From positions 1 to 64,000 of the forward strand of contig NZ_QFFM01000007.1 of NCBI RefSeq assembly GCF_003129905.1: a DNA stretch of 64,000 nucleotides, given 5' to 3'. The stretch's first letter is position 1. Each line of letters starts with the position of its first letter. Below, one piece after another: positions 24,030-31,863 of this stretch. The translations under genes and the position numbers were made by a program. The stretch is from Bifidobacterium callitrichidarum (GTDB lineage Bacteria > Actinomycetota > Actinomycetes > Actinomycetales > Bifidobacteriaceae). The notes under the pieces were generated by a model. It did not search any database and was not told the DNA's origin. It worked only from the letters and a program-made list of their open reading frames with translations.

Positions 24030-24330
24030 GGTGGTTCCTCGTTTCTCTATAACAATTACGATAATTTCCAATGCCACGGCGACGGATTCGCAAGGCCACG
24101 CGCCGTGCGGGCGCGGACCTGTTCCGTACGTCGCCGATTGCCGTCGGCAGGTCTGCCCGCGTGCGAATCCGCCGGAAGCCAATGACCTCCACCCTATCCG
24201 AAACGCGCGGGCGTCGCATGCTTCCGCCCGTAGCCGAACCGAAGAATTCACCGGCCGTTCAGCCTTGGCTCGGCCTCCGGACCGTTCGGCTTGCCGAAGG
24301 CGAAACCGGAACGCACTACGATGGGGAGTC
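24030..24330. other. Divergent intergenic region, no gene seen
   Basis: An AT-rich stretch at 24045-24065 probably holds the promoter of the histidine phosphatase gene. The rest is GC-rich with several short GCCG/CGGC inverted repeats. Open frames crossing it lack start signals and protein-like composition. Confidence 0.45.
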
Positions 24331-25941
24331 ATGGGGAATAACTCAAATATCGACCGTTCGTGGCTGACCTCCGCCAAGGAGAGCATCGGCCAGTGGTCGT
24401 ACATCATGTTGAAGGATGCGGATAACAACGATATCGATTGGGATTGGGTGCGTGCGCTCGATCTCGAACATGGCATCGGCGTGGCGGGCCCCGCGGATTT
24501 GGAGCCGGGCGCCGATTCGAGCGTGCACGACCTGTTGAAGGCGGATCTGGAGATCCGCGACAGGCTTGAGGCGATCATCGCCAAGATGAGCATGGTGTTC
24601 ATGCGTGATTTCGACCGTCACATCAAGACCTACGAACTGCCGCGCGCGCTGGCGTACGCGGACCGTCGTCTCAACGACCAGATCGCGCTGCTGCGCGACC
24701 GTGGCGTGGCCGAAGGGCTGTGGACCGTTGCGGACGAGGATCGGCAGCGTGTCACCGTGCCGGTGCTGACCGCCGCGCGTGACGGCGTGGTCGTGGACGA
24801 CATCCAGGACCGTACCGCCGAGATCGTCAACGCGCGCGCCGAGCAGCGTAAGGCCGACCGTGCGGCCCGCGAGGAGGCCCGTCACCACCGTCAGATGGCG
24901 CTCATCAACGCCGACGAGGTGAAGTACGGCTCCGTGGAGGCCGGTCCCGACGAGTCCGCGCCGGCCGATTCCAGTTCGGACGCCGGCAGCCCGGATTATC
25001 TCATCGAGGGGCAGCCGGTCATCAACGACGACAATCCCGCGGTGCCGGGCGTGGAGCAGGTGGCCACGGACGAGACCGCCGTTGCCGAGCCCCGGTACGC
25101 GCAGTTCCGTCACGCGGCCGCCGAGCATACGGCCGAGCACATGGCCGCGGCTCCGAAGGAGTATTGGCGCGAGGTGTTCCTGCCCGGCCGCGACGTGGAC
25201 AACGTCATGGGCATCGATCTGGAGACCAACGGCACCGAACCGTACCGTGCGTACATCATCGACGTGGGCTTCGAATACATGAACATGAAGTCGCCCCGTC
25301 CGGCGGACGCGCCGAGCGGCTACAGCTACGACAAGGACTATTACCAGGGCGGCGATGCCTACGACCAGCATCGTTTCTCGTTCGGCGTGACGCCCGAGGC
25401 GGCCCGGCACGGCAATGCGTTCATCATCCAGCTGACCGGCATCGATATCAGCCAACGCACGGGCGATGAGTACCCGCTGTTCGATGAGGATCCGGCCGCG
25501 CAGGCCGATCTGCTCAAGCGCCTGACCTCGCAGCCGTTCGTGGCGCATATGGCCACGTTCGAGCACAGCTTCTTCATGCTCAATGTGGCCGGCTACGCGG
25601 AGGCGTACCGCAACGGCCATGTGACCATCATCGATACGCTGCCGATGAGCCGTCTGTGGGATGAGGGGTCGATTCCCTGCGAGGGTCATCCGGACGGCGA
25701 CAACACACTCGATGCCTATGCGAAGCGCCAGGGCGCGCTGCGCGAAGATGATGCGGAACGTCACCTTGGCCTGGAGGACACGCATATCATGCTGCTGGCC
25801 ATGAAGCATCACCTGACGCAGCTCAAGGCCGAGGCGCGCGGACCGTGGGGTCCGGGCGGCAAGGCCGGTGTGGGCGGCAAGCGCATCATCAACCATCGCC
25901 GTCACTATCCACGCGAGCGTCGTACGCCGATCTACGACTGA
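24331..25941 (+). CDS. DEDD-type 3'-5' exonuclease-like protein
   Basis: The 536-aa protein has an unknown N-terminal half with a charged coiled segment (about 165-195: ARAEQRKADRAAREEAR) and a C-terminal half that looks like a DnaQ/RNase T fold: MGIDLETNG (Exo I D-x-E), FVAHMATFEHSFFM (Exo II region) and HLGLEDTHIMLL with an Asp in the Exo III position. The Exo II position reads His-Met-Ala-Thr-Phe-Glu, not the usual H-N-x-x-F-D, so the active site may be altered. The ATG at 24331 follows GGGGAG. It stands alone. An exonuclease role is inferred from motifs only. Confidence 0.7.
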   Translation: MGNNSNIDRSWLTSAKESIGQWSYIMLKDADNNDIDWDWVRALDLEHGIGVAGPADLEPGADSSVHDLLKADLEIRDRLEAIIAKMSMVFMRDFDRHIKTYELPRALAYADRRLNDQIALLRDRGVAEGLWTVADEDRQRVTVPVLTAARDGVVVDDIQDRTAEIVNARAEQRKADRAAREEARHHRQMALINADEVKYGSVEAGPDESAPADSSSDAGSPDYLIEGQPVINDDNPAVPGVEQVATDETAVAEPRYAQFRHAAAEHTAEHMAAAPKEYWREVFLPGRDVDNVMGIDLETNGTEPYRAYIIDVGFEYMNMKSPRPADAPSGYSYDKDYYQGGDAYDQHRFSFGVTPEAARHGNAFIIQLTGIDISQRTGDEYPLFDEDPAAQADLLKRLTSQPFVAHMATFEHSFFMLNVAGYAEAYRNGHVTIIDTLPMSRLWDEGSIPCEGHPDGDNTLDAYAKRQGALREDDAERHLGLEDTHIMLLAMKHHLTQLKAEARGPWGPGGKAGVGGKRIINHRRHYPRERRTPIYD

Positions 25942-26014
25942 CCTTTTTGCAGGATTCCCTGTCCAATGGGGGCCGCCAGCAAATCAGCCAAGATCGATAT
26001 GCCCCCTTACTCTC

Positions 26015-26158
26015 GGCTCCCCTTGTCAGGACATTGCCGTGAAGCAAACGGCAGGACCGTTTGTAGGCAATGTGCGAGGCGACAGCCGAGCCGATGGGCT
26101 GCGAACGGAGTTCGTCGTTGATTGCAGGACGAGCCGGCGGCGAAGCCGACTGAGGGGT
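26015..26158 (+). repeat. Intergenic palindromic repeat, long form (copy 2)
   Basis: It begins GGCTCCCCTTGTCAGGACAT and ends GCCGACTGAGGGGTAA. The 100-bp middle, with GCAATGTGCGAG, GATTGCAGGACGAGC and a CAAACGGC...CGTTTG hairpin, is clearly related to the middle of the copy at 12699-12843 in inverse orientation. Short copies lack this middle. Confidence 0.7.
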
Positions 26159-26204
26159 AATCTCATCGGATTCACGCCAATCCCGGTTTTAGCAGAGCCT
26201 TTTG

Positions 26205-26690
26205 CTAGCCCTTGTGCGGCATATCCGTTTCGGTGTCGACGATGATGGTCACCGGCCCGTCGTTGACCAGGCCGACCCGCATGTGGGCGCCGAAACGGCC
26301 CTCCCTGACCGGCACTCCCCCGGACCGCAGCGCCTCGTTGAACTTGATCCACGTGATGTCCGCGTGTTCGGGCTTGCCGGCCTTGATGAAGCTGGGACGG
26401 TTGCCCTTGTGCACGTCGGCGTACAGCGTGAATTGGGAGATGGAAAGAATCTCGCCGCCGATATCCTGGATCGAGCGGTTCATCTTGCCCTGTTCGTCCT
26501 CAAAGACGCGCAGATTGAGCACCTTGTGCGCAAGCCAGGCGATCTCGGCATCACCGTCGGCATCCGAGACGCCGACCAGGATCATGTAGCCGGGACCGAT
26601 CTGCTGCGGCTCGAACGTGGGGTCAAGGGTTCCCAGATCATTGACGACGTCCACGCTGGCGTGGGACACACGCTGAATCACAATTCGCAT
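26205..26690 (-). CDS. dtd: D-aminoacyl-tRNA deacylase
   Basis: The 161-aa protein matches Dtd: MRIVIQRVSHASVDV at the start, the catalytic SQFTLYADVHKGNRPSF motif, REGRFGAHMRVGLVNDGPVT in place of the GxFGAxMxVxLxNDGPVT consensus, and a Thr/Asp-rich end. Dtd removes D-amino acids mischarged on tRNA. The start ATG 26690 (MRIVIQ) is the family start even though its ribosome-binding site is weak. A family insert lies near residues 20-35 (NDLGTLDPTFEPQQ). Confidence 0.95.
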   Translation of the reverse strand: MRIVIQRVSHASVDVVNDLGTLDPTFEPQQIGPGYMILVGVSDADGDAEIAWLAHKVLNLRVFEDEQGKMNRSIQDIGGEILSISQFTLYADVHKGNRPSFIKAGKPEHADITWIKFNEALRSGGVPVREGRFGAHMRVGLVNDGPVTIIVDTETDMPHKG

Positions 26691-26842
26691 ACGCCCGATT
26701 ATGCCATCTCCAGAGAAGCAAGACATACCCGATTCCCGGCGAGCGCACCGGAAGCGACTGATACGCTTGAATCAGGTGGTTTTCGCAACGTCATCGTCGC
26801 CTCGTTTGCAGTAATCACAGGCGCTCACAGAGAGCAGGAATC

Positions 26843-27505
26843 ATGGCATCGGAGCAGAGCGGCACATCCGCACCAACCAACACCGTCAATCATCGCGATG
26901 CTTCCGGCAACAGCACGGCCGGCTCCAAGAAGGAATGGTCATGGGCTCTCATCTGTGGGCTCTTCAGCCTGGTCGGCGCGATCATGCTGGTGACGATCGC
27001 CTTGCCATCCCTGATCCATGAGGTGCAGCTCCAAAGAGACTGCACCGAGCTGACGGACGGCATCGTAACGCAGCTCGTGTTGAATCCCGCCGATGAGTCC
27101 GATGACGATTCCTCGGATACATGGACGCCGGTGTTCCGGTACAGCGTCAATGGACAGGCGTATGAGCAGAAGGCCTCGGTAGCATCGTCTCCGCCGCGAT
27201 ACAAGGTCGGCCAGGCCGTCACGGTATTGTACGACCCGGCCGATCCGAGCCGTTATATCGTGAAGGGTGATAATGCCGCTTTCGTGCTGTGGTCCCTCTT
27301 AGTGATGATGTGCCTGGGATTCACCGCCGTATTGCCCGTGGCGCTGATGATTCATAAAGCCAATAATCCCGGCCGCCGTAAAGCATCCGGAACTCCGCCT
27401 GCGGGAAAACCAATCGGCCCAGAGCCCTTGTCCAAGCCTTCCCGGAAGGATGCAGGTCCGTCTTTCACACCCAGCGGCAAGGAACCAGATCAGCTACCGT
27501 ACTGA
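26843..27505 (+). CDS. DUF3592-like membrane protein
   Basis: This 220-aa protein has a Ser/Thr/Asn-rich N-terminus, a membrane segment (about 36-58), an extracytoplasmic beta domain and a second membrane segment (about 148-172), then a basic Pro-rich tail. The middle pattern (TPVFRYSVNGQAYEQKASV, PRYKVGQAVTVLYDPADPSRY) is that of DUF3592, found in many bacterial envelope proteins of unknown role. The ATG at 26843 follows GAGCAGGAATC. It is divergent from dtd and convergent with the next gene. Confidence 0.75.
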   Translation: MASEQSGTSAPTNTVNHRDASGNSTAGSKKEWSWALICGLFSLVGAIMLVTIALPSLIHEVQLQRDCTELTDGIVTQLVLNPADESDDDSSDTWTPVFRYSVNGQAYEQKASVASSPPRYKVGQAVTVLYDPADPSRYIVKGDNAAFVLWSLLVMMCLGFTAVLPVALMIHKANNPGRRKASGTPPAGKPIGPEPLSKPSRKDAGPSFTPSGKEPDQLPY

Positions 27506-27516
27506 AATAAAGGCGT

Positions 27517-27894
27517 TCAGTGCGATTGGGAGAGGCTGGCGGTGACCTGCTGTTCCACGCGATCGTAGGCGTGCGACAGGATCATGTTGCCGGGTACGGT
27601 GGTCAGCAGGAACGCCAGGATCGCCACGATGACCGAGGTGATGATGCCCTTGACGATCTTGGCCACAATCTTAAACGCCGCGTACGCCACGACCGCGCCC
27701 ACGACGAGGGTGAGCGCCGTCTGCACGGAGGACGGCAGACCGCCGTACCATAGCGCTACTCGATCCAATGCGGACAAATCCAGGTTCGACAAATCGATAT
27801 TATTCAGATCCACACCCGCGACGATACCGCCCCGGACCATCGGAATCGAGAATACATCACCCGCCATTCGCAGGATTTCTACACCCACCGTCAC
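27517..27894 (-). CDS. Small membrane protein of unknown function
   Basis: The 125-aa product has two hydrophobic segments (about 55-80 and 83-105) after a short Leu/Asn-Asp repeat (LNNIDLSNLDLSALD). No family is recognised. The first candidate start is GTG 27894; ATG 27867 (MAGDVFSIPM) is a reasonable alternative, and neither has a strong ribosome-binding site. It is the last gene of a minus-strand cluster of envelope proteins, 60 bp after the previous stop. Confidence 0.6.
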   Translation of the reverse strand: MTVGVEILRMAGDVFSIPMVRGGIVAGVDLNNIDLSNLDLSALDRVALWYGGLPSSVQTALTLVVGAVVAYAAFKIVAKIVKGIITSVIVAILAFLLTTVPGNMILSHAYDRVEQQVTASLSQSH

Positions 27895-27954
27895 GGATCA
27901 CACCCGACCATACATGCCCACCGCATCCGCATACCGCGTTCATGAATGGTTGCG

Positions 27955-28464
27955 TCAGCCGTTGCCGTGGTCGATTTCGACCCAGGTTTTGCCGTCATCG
28001 TCGAGATAGAGATAGTCGGTCATCGATTGTTCGCCGGCACTCAGCGATGCGTCGCTGCCGTCGCACGTGAAGTCGACGGTGGCGATGAAGATGCGGTCCC
28101 GGCCGTACCGTTTGTAGGCGTCGTAGATGGCCGAGGTGTAGGACGGCGATGCGGCTTTGGCCTGGTCCTCGAGGTCGAGCAGTCCGTCGGCACGGTGTTC
28201 GTCGTAGGAGATCCGCTCGATGGTGCAACCGGTGAATCCCGAGAACACTTCGGCGGTCTTGTGCCCGGCCGCCTTGAGCTGCGCGTCGGTGAACTTGCCG
28301 GATGCGGAGAACGAGTAGTCGATATGCGACGTATCGGCGGGACGGTCGGCGTACCGGTGAAGCCACAACCCGCCGGCAATGGCGGCCAGCGCGATGACGA
28401 TGACCGCCAACGTGACGGCGCATGGCGTTCGGTTTCGATGCGGCATGGACGGACTCGCCGTCAT
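27955..28464 (-). CDS. Membrane-anchored extracytoplasmic protein, unknown function
   Basis: The 169-aa protein has an N-terminal membrane anchor (about 15-36) followed by a soluble domain with two cysteines (GCTIER and FTCDG) that may form a disulfide outside the membrane. No family is recognised. The start ATG overlaps the stop of the upstream gene (ATGA at 28461-28464), so the two are translationally coupled. Confidence 0.7.
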   Translation of the reverse strand: MTASPSMPHRNRTPCAVTLAVIVIALAAIAGGLWLHRYADRPADTSHIDYSFSASGKFTDAQLKAAGHKTAEVFSGFTGCTIERISYDEHRADGLLDLEDQAKAASPSYTSAIYDAYKRYGRDRIFIATVDFTCDGSDASLSAGEQSMTDYLYLDDDGKTWVEIDHGNG

Positions 28465-29099
28465 CGGATCGTCGCGGACGCCGCCGTATCGTCCGCGTAG
28501 GTGCGCACGTACCGGTTGATCGGCGCGTAATCGGGGAACAGCATGGCGAGTTCACTCAGTTGGTCGTCGGTAAGCCGGCCATCCGTGGAACGTCGTTGCA
28601 TGGCTGCCAGTTCGGTGATGATGCGGTCGTTATCGGCGCCGTTCTCGTAGATGTCGAAGAACGCGGCGATCTGCGGGTCGTCCTGCGCGCCGACGCCTTT
28701 GGACCAGGCTGCATAGCATTGCCAGGTCAACGGGGTCAGTGGCACGACGCAGTGATGCCTGCTGGCGGACAGGTCCGCGGTGCGGTTCAGCTGTTCCAAT
28801 GCCGCGGACGGGTCGCGGAACGTGCACAGCAGCGGGTTCGCCTCGCCGTTGACCATGACGGTGCGCGTCCGGTCGACGGCGAACGCCGCATCCGCCGTGG
28901 TGTCGATGCCGCAATGATTGGTCCAACGGTCGGACGACGAGATGGCGGCATCGGCATATGCCGCGCGCACCTGCAACATGCGGCCCAGTGGGATCAGTGC
29001 CAGCAGCGCCGCGACCGCAATGACGATGGTCAGGATGCGTGTGGTCATGCGTGCGAGTCCGCCTGAGCCGATGCCCGGGTTATGCGATGCGCTTCCCAT
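28461..29099 (-). CDS. Membrane-anchored extracytoplasmic protein, unknown function
   Basis: The 212-aa protein has one N-terminal membrane segment (about 20-40) and a soluble domain with three cysteines (NHCGID, LLCTFRD, WQCYAAW) plus HHCVVP. I chose ATG 29099 because GGAAGGCGGGG lies just upstream; the in-frame ATG at 29150 has none. It is coupled to the next gene by an ATGA overlap. Together with the zinc-ribbon/PASTA gene upstream it forms a probable envelope operon. No function can be assigned. Confidence 0.7.
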   Translation of the reverse strand: MGSASHNPGIGSGGLARMTTRILTIVIAVAALLALIPLGRMLQVRAAYADAAISSSDRWTNHCGIDTTADAAFAVDRTRTVMVNGEANPLLCTFRDPSAALEQLNRTADLSASRHHCVVPLTPLTWQCYAAWSKGVGAQDDPQIAAFFDIYENGADNDRIITELAAMQRRSTDGRLTDDQLSELAMLFPDYAPINRYVRTYADDTAASATIR

Positions 29100-29219
29100 G
29101 ATTCCCCGCCTTCCTGCGTCATATGCGCCGATGCCTTGATTATTCGGCATCCATGGCGCTGCCGCAATGCGCGATACAGGAAACCTGTATGGCGCGGCGC
29201 GCGGACGGCATTGGACGAC

Positions 29220-30980
29220 TCATTTGACGTCGGCGTCGGGCAGGGAACTCCAGTCGAGGTCGCCGTCCTGTTCGACTAGGTAATAGACGGTCGCGTCGCT
29301 TGGCGCGGGCTTCATCTTGATCAGATCGCTTTTGTAGCCGTTCCATCGGGTATTGGTCGGTACAAACGGGTCGGGCGTCGTGTAGTCGTCGGCTGAGACC
29401 TCGGTCTTGTCATATTGGCTTGTGTCCCGCAGCAGGATGAACGGGCGGCTCGTATCCACGGCCTTCTGCTTCTTGGCCTTGGCCAGCGAATCGGCATCGA
29501 AGTAGCCGGAATCCTCCAACGCGGACAGGTCGGAGCCGACCGGGAAGTAGACCAGGAAGTCCTTCATTCTGTAGACGGAGCCCGTCGGCCCTTTGTAGTT
29601 GTCGGAACCGCCCGGCGGATCCAGGCTGCCATCCCCGTTCTCGATGGCGTTGTAGTACTTGCCGTCGATGCAGTATTCACCAACCGAACCGGCACCAAAC
29701 ACCTCATCCCCGCAGTTGGGCAGTCCCATGCCCGAATACAATTCGAACATGCCCCAGTCCTTGAGGAGCAGATGGTTCCTCATCGGCAGCTCGTTCTCGG
29801 GCACATTGTCCGCCGGCTCGACCATGGCACCGCTGACATCCTGGGAGAAATTGGTCAGTCCCAACGCATCCATCGGAGTGGAAAGGTCATGGCCCTTGAT
29901 GTGCAGGAACGTGTTGTCCGAACCGGTGTCCCATGGGCCACTCGTCTGTTCAAGGGTGATGCAGTCCTTCGAGGTGTCCGTCACCGTGCTCTTGCAGTAC
30001 ATGCCGATCATCGGGACGGAGTCCATGCTGGCATACCGGACGCCGCCTCCCGTTTTGGTCAGCAGGGTCTCATTGCTGGACTGATCCACACCGTAGTAGA
30101 GCGTCACCGCATCGTCTTTGTCGGGTGTGGAACCGGGTCCCGGGTAGGAGCCGGAGATCTTGCCCACGTACTGCTTGGAAGAATAGTGCGGTTCCAGATC
30201 GACTGTATATCCCTGCGATTCCAGTAAATCCACGGCCTCGTTCCGATTCATGCCCATGATGTCCACGGGAATGCCGTCGCCTTTTGAGGCCACGCCGATG
30301 TAGATGCCGTCGTCCTTGTTCTCGTCCGGCAGGCCCTGGCCCGCGGCTGGATAGGTGACCGCCACCGAACCCTCCGGGGTCTTGGACGGATCCTTGACCG
30401 GCACCTTCTTGTAATGCACCGGCACGTTCATGCCCGCGAATGTATTCACCACGTCCGTTGCCTGTTTGCCGATCGTGTCCTTCGGCACGCCGGGGCCCGC
30501 CGACTCCTGTACCTTGACCGTGGTGCCGGCCTCCACGCGCTGGCCCTGGCTCATGCCGTCGTAGCCCAGGAACGTGCCGCGTTCCTCACCGGAGAATACC
30601 GGCACGGTCTCGGCGTTGAGTCCCTTGATCTTCAACGCCTCGGTGACGTCCTTGGCCTGCACCTTGGCGACCGACGTGCCGGTCCTTGCCGCCACTTGTT
30701 TGGCAATCGTCTCGGTGCTGGGCAGTGTCTTGCCACCCCACATCTCAAGCCGGTAAGTGGCAAACAGCGAAACCGCCGCCACGATCAGCACCACCAGCAA
30801 TGCCGACAACGCGACGATGAGCTTGTTCGGACCGGGCTTGGCCTGCACCACTGTCGCCGTATTGTCCGGCAACGGTACCGGCCCGGGCACCGGATTGGGG
30901 ATTGGCGTCAACGGCGTACCGCATTCCGTGCAGAACCGGCAACCCTGCGGCATCTGAGCATGACAATTCGGACAGATCAT
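29220..30980 (-). CDS. Zinc-ribbon membrane protein with PASTA-like repeats
   Basis: The 586-aa protein starts with a four-cysteine zinc ribbon (C3, C6, C17, C20), then a Pro-rich linker, one membrane segment (about 53-75) and a large outer part. Residues about 115-310 contain PASTA-like units (for example GMNRNEAVDLLESQGYTVDLEP and YPGPGSTPDKDDAVTLYYG). PASTA domains often bind peptidoglycan or muropeptides. The remaining C-terminal 270 residues match no family I know. It is first in a minus-strand cluster with the three envelope genes downstream. A cell-wall role is inferred. Confidence 0.75.
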   Translation of the reverse strand: MICPNCHAQMPQGCRFCTECGTPLTPIPNPVPGPVPLPDNTATVVQAKPGPNKLIVALSALLVVLIVAAVSLFATYRLEMWGGKTLPSTETIAKQVAARTGTSVAKVQAKDVTEALKIKGLNAETVPVFSGEERGTFLGYDGMSQGQRVEAGTTVKVQESAGPGVPKDTIGKQATDVVNTFAGMNVPVHYKKVPVKDPSKTPEGSVAVTYPAAGQGLPDENKDDGIYIGVASKGDGIPVDIMGMNRNEAVDLLESQGYTVDLEPHYSSKQYVGKISGSYPGPGSTPDKDDAVTLYYGVDQSSNETLLTKTGGGVRYASMDSVPMIGMYCKSTVTDTSKDCITLEQTSGPWDTGSDNTFLHIKGHDLSTPMDALGLTNFSQDVSGAMVEPADNVPENELPMRNHLLLKDWGMFELYSGMGLPNCGDEVFGAGSVGEYCIDGKYYNAIENGDGSLDPPGGSDNYKGPTGSVYRMKDFLVYFPVGSDLSALEDSGYFDADSLAKAKKQKAVDTSRPFILLRDTSQYDKTEVSADDYTTPDPFVPTNTRWNGYKSDLIKMKPAPSDATVYYLVEQDGDLDWSSLPDADVK

Positions 30981-31092
30981 CGCGCTTCCCCTCTCCCCCG
31001 CGTCTCTGCCGGGTCTCTTCCCTCTTCAATCCAATTCAAGCACCAAAGCGCCAGACTATCCAGTCACACCGGTAAGCGCATCAGTAATCACA

Positions 31093-31719
31093 TCAGTGTG
31101 ACTCGCGTAGTGCCGCTCTCGATTGGTGTTCGTAGTGGTCCACGAGCGGAAGGAACAGCTCGTCGACCGTGGCGACGATGTCCACTTCGGACAGGGGCCG
31201 CATGTCGCGCAGGATGATCGCGCGTCCGAGCTCCCCCGGCATGCGCAGCAGCGACTCGGGCAGTTCGCAGGTGATGTCGCCGCGTGCCCGTGCGTTTTCG
31301 ATGGCCATCATGATGCTGGGCTGGTCGCTCATCATCGTGCGTTCATACAGTTCGTGTGCGCTGACACCCAGCCAGTTGGCGTAGACGCCGAATTTGGCCA
31401 GCACCATCACCGCGTCGGACTGTTTGCGATTGAGTTGCAGAAGAATGGAGATGACGTCGCCTCTGAGCGTGCCGGTGCGCGGGCGTTCGATGGCGGCGCG
31501 GCCGCGATGCTGCCTCACGGCGGCGACGAACAGTTCCGTACGGTTCGGCCATCGGCGGTACAGCACCGGCTTGCTGGTATGCGCCCTGGCGGCCACGTTG
31601 TCGAAGGTGAACTCTTCGGCACTACATGCATACAACTGTTCCCACGCGGCCTCCAGAATAGCCATCTCCAAGGCCTTGCCCCGACGACGTGTCCGCTTCG
31701 GTTCGGTGTTCGCTTCCAT
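31093..31719 (-). CDS. TetR-family transcriptional regulator
   Basis: This 208-aa regulator has a TetR N-terminal helix-turn-helix (EFTFDNVAARAHTSKPVLYRRWPNRTELF) and a helical ligand domain. It is divergent from an MFS exporter gene, the usual layout for a drug-responsive repressor. I start at ATG 31719 (MEANTEPK), preceded by GGAGATGAACCC; the in-frame ATG 31767 is weaker. Two matching palindromes in the shared promoter region are likely its operators. Confidence 0.9.
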   Translation of the reverse strand: MEANTEPKRTRRRGKALEMAILEAAWEQLYACSAEEFTFDNVAARAHTSKPVLYRRWPNRTELFVAAVRQHRGRAAIERPRTGTLRGDVISILLQLNRKQSDAVMVLAKFGVYANWLGVSAHELYERTMMSDQPSIMMAIENARARGDITCELPESLLRMPGELGRAIILRDMRPLSEVDIVATVDELFLPLVDHYEHQSRAALRESH

Positions 31720-31779
31720 GGGTTCATCTCCATACTGGCATGGCTGTTGTGCCGATAATTGTTTCACACCGCCTTTTAC

Positions 31780-31799
31780 AAGATACCATGGCGTTTCTT
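31780..31799. promoter_or_regulatory. Putative TetR operator 1
   Basis: AAGATAC-N6-GTTTCTT, a near-perfect dyad. It has the same length and arm consensus as operator 2, which is its mirror image about position 31816. Confidence 0.6.
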
Positions 31800-31812
31800 A
31801 TTTATGGATATC

Positions 31813-31818
31813 TATAAT
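31813..31818 (+). promoter_or_regulatory. -10 box of the MFS exporter promoter
   Basis: A perfect TATAAT lies between the two putative TetR operators, about 45 bp upstream of the MFS start codon. The -35 region would overlap operator 1; no good TTGACA match is seen. Confidence 0.5.
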
Positions 31819-31832
31819 CATGTGCGGCTTAT

Positions 31833-31852
31833 AAGAAACTTGTCAGTATCTT
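31833..31852. promoter_or_regulatory. Putative TetR operator 2
   Basis: AAGAAAC-N6-GTATCTT. Both operators fit AAGA(T/A)AC-N6-GT(A/T)TCTT. This copy would cover the transcription start region of the MFS gene. Confidence 0.6.
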
Positions 31853-31863
31853 AAAGGAATCGG

